Positions 1-4,308 of a stretch of 10,013 nt of DNA are shown here, one piece after another. The notes under the pieces were generated by a model. It ran no database searches and had not been told where the DNA came from. It worked only from the letters and a program-made list of their open reading frames with translations. Source of the DNA: a bacterium (GTDB taxonomy: Bacteria; Margulisbacteria; Marinamargulisbacteria; SXXA01); NCBI GenBank assembly GCA_018402095.1, contig JAGYJO010000047.1, positions 1 to 10,013 on the forward strand. The letters run 5' to 3'. How positions within the stretch are numbered: position 1 is the stretch's first letter; the number at the start of each line of letters is the position of its first letter. Both the position numbers and the translations under genes were made by a program.

Positions 1-1043
1 TTCAAGAAGAATTCGAAGCGAAAAAACTCTCCAATGCAGAGATCATCAACCTCCGTCGCGTCATCAACGGCTATGACGATGGTTTGATGCAGGTGTCCCC
101 ATTGAAGCACCCTTGGGCCTATGAAATTTTTGACACCATGATCAAAAATACGTGGGTTCCCCAAGAAGTCCCCATGCAGTCGGACGTCAGCATGTGGAAT
201 GACAAAGGCGCCCTCACGGACAAAGAGCGTCGTGCCTATGAGCGTAGTTTGGCCTTTGTCTCCAATTTGGATGGCCTCCAAACCAACAACTTGGCATGTA
301 ACATTATCCGTCATATCACCAGTCCTGAGGTTGTTTTGGCCATTACCCGTCAAACCTTTGAAGAAGCCTTGCATGTCCAAAGTTACGCAACGATGGTCGA
401 AGCTTTGGCCCTAGATCCCGAAACCATCTATGGGTTGTACCGTACAGACAAAGACCTTTATGACAAAAACCAAACCGTATTGGCCGCTGTGAGCAAAATT
501 GCAGATCCAGCCTTCAAAACAGGCACCCTCAAAACCGACCAAATGTTTCTCGAAGCATGTATTGGTAACGTCATTTTGGAAGGGATTTATTTCTACAGTG
601 CCTTCTTGTTGTTTTATGTCTTGAAACGCAACAACAAAATGTCTGGCAGTGCGGAAATGATTCAGTTCATCAACCGTGATGAAGACATGCATTTGCGGCT
701 TTTTGTGCATATTTCCAATACCATCAAAGACGAGCAGCCAGAACTTTGGACCCCAGAATTCCAAAAGCAGATCCGTCAAAACATCATCGATGCGGTGGAT
801 ATGGAAGCTGCTTGGGGTGTGAATTGTATCCAAGAAGGGATCTTGGGTTTGACCCCAGACAATTTGCGTCAGTATCTCGAGTTTGTTGGTGACGTTCGTT
901 TGATGAGTTTGGGTATGGAAAAACAGTGGAACAGTACAAATCCATTCCCTTGGATTGATGAGTTTACCCAAGGCAGCATGATCGAAGTGAACTTCTTCGA
1001 AGGACGGGTCAAGGAATACCAAACCGGCACATTGGAATGGTAG
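1..1043 (+). CDS. nrdB: Ribonucleoside-diphosphate reductase small subunit (class I, Chlamydia-like group), 5' end outside window
   Basis: This is the small subunit of class I ribonucleotide reductase. It holds the metal centre and radical that start reduction of ribonucleotides to deoxyribonucleotides in the large subunit NrdA. The reading frame is open from position 3, so the N-terminus lies upstream; about 346 residues are visible. Numbering from position 3, the six metal ligands can all be placed: D90, E121 and H124 (motif EEALH), E193 (ILEGIYFY), E227 and H230 (RDEDMH). The radical residue is Tyr128 (HVQSY). The sequence aligns by eye with the Chlamydia trachomatis protein along its length, including NPFPW and the C-terminal EYQ...W tail that docks on NrdA. 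Chlamydia, however, has Phe at the radical position and Glu as the first ligand. The tail looks complete up to the TAG stop at 1041-1043. The large subunit gene is probably just upstream (inference). Confidence 0.96.
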   Translation, partial: QEEFEAKKLSNAEIINLRRVINGYDDGLMQVSPLKHPWAYEIFDTMIKNTWVPQEVPMQSDVSMWNDKGALTDKERRAYERSLAFVSNLDGLQTNNLACNIIRHITSPEVVLAITRQTFEEALHVQSYATMVEALALDPETIYGLYRTDKDLYDKNQTVLAAVSKIADPAFKTGTLKTDQMFLEACIGNVILEGIYFYSAFLLFYVLKRNNKMSGSAEMIQFINRDEDMHLRLFVHISNTIKDEQPELWTPEFQKQIRQNIIDAVDMEAAWGVNCIQEGILGLTPDNLRQYLEFVGDVRLMSLGMEKQWNSTNPFPWIDEFTQGSMIEVNFFEGRVKEYQTGTLEW

Positions 1044-1048
1044 GTTCT

Positions 1049-1145
1049 GTTGCGAAATACCCAATCTGCGGCATTTTCGCTCAGCTCATATAGCGCAGCT
1101 ATACCACGCTGAACGAGAAATCCCACATCTCGGGCATTTGGCAAC
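1049..1145. repeat. ~97-bp imperfect palindrome at the nrdB stop codon (MITE-like)
   Basis: The outer arms GTTGCGAAATACCC (1049-1062) and GGGCATTTGGCAAC (1132-1145) are complementary at 12 of 14 positions. Inside, TCAGC/GCTGA and TATAGC-GCA-GCTATA continue the fold, so almost the whole stretch can form one long hairpin. The left border GGTTCTGTTGC (1043-1053) overlaps the nrdB stop codon and resembles the terminal inverted repeats of IS6-family insertion sequences. The right border matches it only in the GTTGC part. There is no transposase gene and I see no clear target-site duplication. It could be a MITE-like remnant or a palindromic repeat of the host genome. Confidence 0.6.
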
Positions 1146-1158
1146 ATCACGGGTTCGC

Positions 1159-1189
1159 GGCCCCCTCCATTGGAGGGGGCCTTTTTTTG
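1159..1189 (+). terminator. Rho-independent terminator after nrdB
   Basis: A perfect 10-bp GC-rich stem (GGCCCCCTCC 1159-1168 with GGAGGGGGCC 1172-1181) and a 3-nt loop are followed by seven T residues (1182-1188). It lies about 115 bases after the nrdB stop and has textbook intrinsic terminator form. It is also the left arm of the composite element at 1159-1308. Confidence 0.88.
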
Positions 1190-1308
1190 TTTTAAAAGGG
1201 TTCCACCCTTTTGATCCCAATCCTGTTCTGGGAGTCTGAGGGCAAGCACCGAAGGTGCGCAGCCCTCAGAAAATAAAATCCTCCTGGGAGGGGGCTTAAG
1301 GGGGTGGG
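1159..1308. repeat. Composite hairpin element, copy A (150 bp)
   Basis: There are four parts in order: a T-tailed GC hairpin (1159-1189); a small hairpin AAAAGGGT-TCC-ACCCTTTT (1194-1212); a two-step hairpin with outer stem TCTGAGGGC (1235-1243)/GCCCTCAGA (1262-1270), inner stem GCACC/GGTGC and GAA loop; and a GC-rich right arm (1280-1308) partly complementary to the left arm. The same architecture and almost the same length recur at 6497-6647. No protein-coding frame is evident. It sits between nrdB and the decayed alkyltransferase gene. Confidence 0.7.
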
Positions 1309-1314
1309 CTAAAA

Positions 1315-1319
1315 AGGAG
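1315..1319 (+). promoter_or_regulatory. Shine-Dalgarno site of the decayed alkyltransferase gene
   Basis: AGGAG lies 6 bases before the ATG at 1326. A well-placed ribosome site in front of a disrupted frame supports the view that this ATG was the original start of the pseudogene at 1326-1736. Confidence 0.6.
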
Positions 1320-1325
1320 TTCTCC

Positions 1326-1736
1326 ATGTTATCGGCAACACCAAAATAAAAAGCGACTTCTGTCCTTTCAAAAGAAGACGCTGAACATCATCCCTATATT
1401 CAGCGTCTCCACACCGACGGCTACTGCCACCCCAGGACTTCATGTCCATCTGGACCTGGCAGCCAAAAACCGAAAAAACCGGATTTTTTCGCAAAGTCTA
1501 CGAACGGGTTGTGCAAATCCCCTGGTGAGACCATGACCTATGCCGAAGTCGCGATGGCTGTCGGAAGTCCCCGTGCCGCGAGAGCCGTTGGTCAGGCTAT
1601 GGCCAGAAACAATGCGCCACTGCTCATCCCATGTCATCGGGTTTTGGCGGCGAATGGCTTGGGTGGCTATCTCTATGGGTTGGATGTCAAAGAGGAATTG
1701 TTGGGGTTGGAGAAAATCCGCCACGGGGCTGGTTGA
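1326..1736 (+). pseudogene. ogt: Methylated-DNA-[protein]-cysteine S-methyltransferase, multiply disrupted
   Basis: The intact relatives of this gene repair O6-alkylguanine by moving the alkyl group to a cysteine in PCHRV. That motif survives here (IPCHRV, coded near 1635), as do the flanking GETMTYAEVA, RAVGQA and GGYLYGLD segments. The homologous protein can only be read by changing frame. From the ATG at 1326 there is a TAA at 1347-1349. The frame then carries KEDAEHHPYIQRLHTD up to 1418. An extra base near 1419 shifts to ATATPGLHVHLDLAA, and an extra A in the A-run at 1465-1469 shifts to KTGFFRKVYERVVQIPW. Finally, about two missing G residues near 1525 (CCCTGG-T-GAG instead of CCCTGGGGTGAG) return to the frame that ends at 1736. 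The N-terminal part is also shorter than usual. This is an old, inactive copy, unless the sequence has errors. Confidence 0.85.
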
Positions 1737-1749
1737 AGAGAAAAACGAA

Positions 1750-1899
1750 GGATTAGGGCTTCGCCCTTTGAATCCCACTCTAGGAAACCAACTAGCCACA
1801 GAAAAAGCTGGTCGAAATTTGGGGGCATGGGGACGCGCCAGTCCCCCATACACCGCTCTTGCCGGCGAAGCCGAGCAAGGAAAAAAAGATTCAAAGGGC
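1750..1899. repeat. Composite palindromic element bounded by 12-bp inverted repeats
   Basis: GCCCTTTGAATC (1763-1774) and GATTCAAAGGGC (1888-1899) are perfect inverted repeats. The left one is also part of a hairpin, GGATT..GGGC-TTC-GCCC..AATCC (1750-1775). Between them lie a 14-bp-motif-like segment (TAGGAAACCAACTA, 1781-1794), a hairpin ATGGGGAC/GTCCCCCAT with one bulge (1827-1849), and a two-step hairpin CTTGC-CGGC-GAA-GCCG-A-GCAAG (about 1858-1879). The GAA loop and stepped stem recall the hairpins of the elements at 1159-1308 and 6497-6647. No gene is visible in it. Confidence 0.55.
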
Positions 1900-2145
1900 T
1901 TAGCTGGTCCCTGAGGCATCTCGAAGGTGAGGAGGCTTGCGACGTAACCGGAATCCCGCCGACTGTAAGGAGGAAAAAGCGTACACCGAGGAGGTGTGCG
2001 CCGTCAGGGGGATGTAGGCTGACTGGCTGAATCTGCCCAAAGGCAGATTTATGAAGGTGAATCCCGTTAAGCCCTCTGGCGTAGGAAGTGGTTACCTTTT
2101 TTCGGGTTTGGTTTGATGACAATAGGTGTACTATGTTCTATTATT
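1900..2145. other. Gene-free structured stretch before the toxin gene
   Basis: Two hairpins stand out: GCGTACACC (1979-1987)/GGTGTGCGC (1993-2001), with one G-T pair, and AATCTGCC-CAAA-GGCAGATT (2030-2049), which is perfect over 8 bp. Purine-rich, GC-rich blocks between them give the look of a folded RNA. A remnant of a group II intron domain or another structured RNA is possible, but I see neither a domain V nor a reverse transcriptase. At 2082-2095 TAGGAAGTGGTTAC resembles the dispersed 14-bp motif found in inverted orientation at 2734-2747. A weak promoter-like pair (TTGATG 2113-2118, TTCTAT 2136-2141) precedes the toxin gene but is not convincing. Confidence 0.35.
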
Positions 2146-2150
2146 GAGGG
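2146..2150 (+). promoter_or_regulatory. Shine-Dalgarno site that decides the toxin start
   Basis: GAGGG lies 7 bases before the ATG at 2158, but only 1 base before the in-frame ATG at 2152. The spacing favours 2158. The resulting protein also starts where BrnT-like proteins usually start (a few residues before the W-D motif). Confidence 0.55.
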
Positions 2151-2157
2151 TATGACG

Positions 2158-2424
2158 ATGCTTCGGTGGGATGTTGAAAAAAACAAAAAGTTACAGCTAG
2201 AGCGCGGAATTTCTTTTGAGGAAATCGAATATGCACTTGCACATGAGCACTTGCTGGATGTTTTAGAGCACCCCAAACAGGACGTTTATCCGGGGCAGTT
2301 ACTTTTGATCGTTAAAGTAGACAACTATGCTGTTGTTGTTCCGGTTATTCGTGACGTTGATGGTTTTTTTCTGAAAACTGCTTTTTTTAGTCGAAAAATG
2401 ACAAAGAAATATCTAGGAAGGTGA
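2158..2424 (+). CDS. BrnT-like toxin of a type II toxin-antitoxin system
   Basis: This is a small protein of 88 residues. The N-terminal LRWDVEKNKK, then ERGISFEEIEYAL and the C-terminal SRKMTKKYLG, follow the layout of the BrnT family, which are RelE-fold ribonuclease toxins. BrnT proteins have the same W-D...N...G-S-F/FEE start and an A/S-R-K...Y end. The middle alternates hydrophobic strands (LLLIVKV, YAVVVPVIRDVDGFFLKTAF) as expected for the RelE-like sheet. Basic residues R79, K80, K83 and K84 near the end are candidates for RNA contact (inference from the family). The next gene, 6 bases downstream, codes for a ribbon-helix-helix protein, giving the toxin-first order of BrnTA modules. 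The pair looks AT-richer than its neighbours, which fits a mobile cassette. The exact family assignment is by eye. Confidence 0.75.
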   Translation: MLRWDVEKNKKLQLERGISFEEIEYALAHEHLLDVLEHPKQDVYPGQLLLIVKVDNYAVVVPVIRDVDGFFLKTAFFSRKMTKKYLGR

Positions 2425-2430
2425 AATCTA

Positions 2431-2709
2431 ATGGAAATAAATAAATTAGATGCGTACGAACAATCTATTTCAGATTCTCTGGACAATGATGAGTGGGTAT
2501 CTAAAGGGCATTTATCGGATCAAAAAGATATATTTAGAAAAATAGCCAAGCAAAGTATGGCCAAGACCCGACGGATTACCCTTCGTGTCACGGAGCAGGA
2601 TTACGAACTTGCCCACGTGAAAGCGATTAAAGCTGGTATCCCATATCAAACACTTATATCCAGTATTCTTCATCGTTATTTGACAGGTCAACTCAAAGAA
2701 GTCGGGTAA
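2431..2709 (+). CDS. BrnA/CopG-like ribbon-helix-helix antitoxin
   Basis: This protein has 92 residues. The C-terminal half reads as a ribbon-helix-helix DNA-binding unit: strand RRITLRV (47-53), helix A about 54-69, turn G-I-P-Y-Q and helix B about 71-86. The phrase GIPYQTLISSILHRYL is typical of CopG-type antitoxins that partner BrnT-like toxins. The N-terminal ~45 residues are polar and charged and probably wrap the toxin (family knowledge). An AGGAAGG site (2415-2421) lies 9 bases before the ATG, inside the end of the toxin gene, so the two are co-transcribed. Such antitoxins usually repress their own promoter, but no operator could be identified with confidence. Confidence 0.78.
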   Translation: MEINKLDAYEQSISDSLDNDEWVSKGHLSDQKDIFRKIAKQSMAKTRRITLRVTEQDYELAHVKAIKAGIPYQTLISSILHRYLTGQLKEVG

Positions 2710-2733
2710 CCCGTTGGCGACCCTTAGGCTCTG

Positions 2734-2813
2734 GTAAGTATTTCCTAGACGGGGGTGCCGGGGGGTGGCTCTGTTCCCTGCGAAGCGCCCCCCCTGGTGT
2801 AGGAATCAGTTAC
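2734..2813. repeat. 80-bp palindromic element with 14-bp arms after the toxin-antitoxin pair
   Basis: GTAAGTATTTCCTA (2734-2747) and TAGGAATCAGTTAC (2800-2813) are imperfect inverted repeats. Between them a GC-rich stem can form from CCGGGGGG (2758-2765) and CCCCCCCTGG (2788-2796 region). GGCTCTG-T/C-TCCCT occurs twice, at 2767-2779 and 2815-2827. The arm motif recurs at 4092-4105 and 4204-4217 and, inverted and less exact, at 1781 and 2082. No gene is visible between 2710 and 2869. Confidence 0.6.
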
Positions 2814-2869
2814 TGGCTCTGCTCCCTACTCACTACCCAATCCACATTAGACATGCTAAGTTTTCACCC

Positions 2870-4090
2870 ATGAAAACAATCACACGTCGTCAAACGCCTT
2901 CTGTCATGATCGGAAACGTCGCTATGGGATCGGCCCACCCTGTGGTGGTCCAATCGATGACCAATACCCCTACCGCTGATATCGATGCAACCGTAGCCCA
3001 AACCTTGGAACTGGCCAAAGCGGGCTCTGAACTGGTGCGCTGGACGGTCAATGACTTTGAGGCTATGGCTGCTGTGCCCGAAGTCATCCGTCGTTTGGCG
3101 GACAAGGGCTGTCATGTGCCGATCGTCGGAGACTTTCATTACAACGGACATATCCTCCTCGAAAAATATCCCGAAGGTGCGGCGGCTCTCTCCAAATACC
3201 GGATCAATCCCGGAAACGTGGGCAAAGGCAAAGGCCGTGATGACAACTTTTCACGGATGATACGACAAGCGATGGCGCATCAGAAAGTGGTGCGTATCGG
3301 CGTCAATTGGGGCTCTCTGGACCAAGAGCTGTTCACAGACCTCATGGACAAAAACGCCAAACGCAAAGAACCCAAAAGTTTCAAAGAAGTGATCTACAAA
3401 GCCATGATCATCAGTGCCATTCGCAATGCGGAGCTCGCTGAAAGCTTGGGCCTCTCCAAAGACAAAATCGTGGTCAGTGTCAAAATGTCCGAACTCCAAG
3501 ACATGGTCGCAGTGTACCAACAATTGGCCAAAAAATGTGACTATGTCTTGCATCTCGGGCTCACGGAAGCGGGTGGCAGCGTCAAAGGCATTGCGGCGAG
3601 TTCGGCGGCATTGGGCGTTCTCCTCCAGCAGGGTATCGGCGATACGATTCGGATGTCACTCACCCCAGAGCCAGGTGTGAGTCGGGACCAGGAAGTCCGT
3701 GGGTGTACCAGCCTTTTGCAAGCCATGGGATTGCGGTATTTCATGCCTGCGATCACCAGCTGCCCTGGTTGTGGACGTACCAATAGCGACAAGTTTGTCT
3801 ACCTGGCCAAAGACGTGACCGAGTATATCGAGAAACGTATGCCGGATTGGAAAACCCAGTATCCCGGTGTCGAAACCCTCAAAGTCGCTGTCATGGGCTG
3901 TGTGGTGAATGGGCCTGGTGAGAGCAAATATGCGGATATTGGGATCAGCTTGCCTGGTAGTTCCGAAGCACCGGGGATTCCTATTTATATTGATGGTAAA
4001 TTGTCTCAGACATTGCGTGGCGATGATGTGACCGCGACCTTTATCGACCTGTTAGAAGCCTATGTCGTCAAACGGTATGGGGCGCTTTGA
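2870..4090 (+). CDS. ispG: 4-hydroxy-3-methylbut-2-en-1-yl diphosphate synthase (IspG/GcpE)
   Basis: IspG converts 2-C-methyl-D-erythritol 2,4-cyclodiphosphate to 4-hydroxy-3-methylbut-2-enyl diphosphate, the penultimate step of the MEP isoprenoid pathway, in the cytoplasm with a [4Fe-4S] cluster. The three cluster cysteines are visible: C298 and C301 in TSCPGCGRT and C344 in MGCVVNGPGE, with the conserved E351 that serves as the fourth ligand in this family. The N-terminal barrel carries VQSMTNT, VGDFHYNGH, RINPGN and RIGVNWGSLD. At 406 residues it matches the longer proteobacterial form rather than the ~372-residue E. coli protein. The frame is open further upstream, but the family begins near the ATG at 2870 (RRQTP..VMIGNVAMG). 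No strong ribosome site is visible there. The gene stands alone, between repeat elements. Confidence 0.97.
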   Translation: MKTITRRQTPSVMIGNVAMGSAHPVVVQSMTNTPTADIDATVAQTLELAKAGSELVRWTVNDFEAMAAVPEVIRRLADKGCHVPIVGDFHYNGHILLEKYPEGAAALSKYRINPGNVGKGKGRDDNFSRMIRQAMAHQKVVRIGVNWGSLDQELFTDLMDKNAKRKEPKSFKEVIYKAMIISAIRNAELAESLGLSKDKIVVSVKMSELQDMVAVYQQLAKKCDYVLHLGLTEAGGSVKGIAASSAALGVLLQQGIGDTIRMSLTPEPGVSRDQEVRGCTSLLQAMGLRYFMPAITSCPGCGRTNSDKFVYLAKDVTEYIEKRMPDWKTQYPGVETLKVAVMGCVVNGPGESKYADIGISLPGSSEAPGIPIYIDGKLSQTLRGDDVTATFIDLLEAYVVKRYGAL

Positions 4091-4091
4091 A

Positions 4092-4217
4092 GTAAGTGTT
4101 TCCTACAGCCCTGACAGATCCGCCTCTATCGTGCTGCTATACATGGACGATCTATAGTTTGAAGTGATTCATAGGTTTAGCCCAAGATCAATCAGGGCAA
4201 CTAGTAAGTGTTTTTTA
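4092..4217. repeat. Pair of direct 14-bp repeats downstream of ispG
   Basis: GTAAGTGTTTCCTA (4092-4105) begins one base after the ispG stop, and GTAAGTGTTTTTTA (4204-4217) follows about 98 bases later, with 12 of 14 positions identical. Between them GCCCTGA (4108-4114) and TCAGGGC (4192-4198) form inverted repeats. These motif copies belong to the same dispersed family as the arms at 2734-2747 and 2800-2813. No coding sequence is visible in this gap. Confidence 0.6.
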
Positions 4218-4221
4218 CACG

Positions 4222-4253
4222 GGGATCAAAAGGGCGACAGCCCTTTTGATCCC
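4222..4253. repeat. Perfect 14-bp stem-loop upstream of the kinase-fold gene
   Basis: GGGATCAAAAGGGC (4222-4235), loop GACA, then GCCCTTTTGATCCC (4240-4253) pair without mismatch. Neither strand has a T-run right after the stem, so it is not a standard intrinsic terminator. It lies 55 bases before the likely start codon at 4309. CCCTTTTGATCCC also occurs at 1206-1218, so the arm belongs to the local repeat vocabulary. Confidence 0.7.
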
Positions 4254-4298
4254 ATGCAAGTCCTCCCTAGCTAGAAATTTTACGGCAACTATCAGCAC

Positions 4299-4304
4299 GA
4301 GGTG
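4299..4304 (+). promoter_or_regulatory. Shine-Dalgarno site fixing the start of the kinase-fold gene
   Basis: GAGGTG lies a few bases before the ATG at 4309. The frame is open back to a TTG inside the hairpin at 4222-4253, but no ribosome site precedes that codon, so 4309 is preferred. Confidence 0.55.
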
Positions 4305-4308
4305 TACC

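Noticed and set aside
869..1327. Open frame on the minus strand across the nrdB end, the palindrome and the composite element
   Set aside because: It overlaps the well-supported nrdB in antisense and runs through a palindrome and a terminator; no recognisable domain.
1827..2030. 67-residue Arg-rich plus-strand frame
   Set aside because: It crosses several hairpins, has no ribosome site and no family resemblance.
1905..2112. Cobalamin riboswitch or group II intron
   Set aside because: Only loose resemblance (GGAATCCCGCCGACTGTAAG region). No complete B12-box context, no domain V, no reverse transcriptase and no cobalamin gene downstream.
1440..2122. Long open frames on the minus strand and a 124-residue plus-strand frame (1540-1914)
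   Set aside because: Out of frame with the alkyltransferase remnant, which explains 1442-1736; low-complexity, Pro/Arg/Ser-rich translations typical of GC-rich spacer.
2765..2869. 35-residue N-terminal extension of IspG from an upstream TTG
   Set aside because: The family starts near the ATG at 2870, and the extension runs through the palindromic element.
4246..4308. Upstream TTG start for the kinase-fold gene
   Set aside because: It lies inside the perfect hairpin and has no ribosome site; GAGGTG before the ATG at 4309 fits better.
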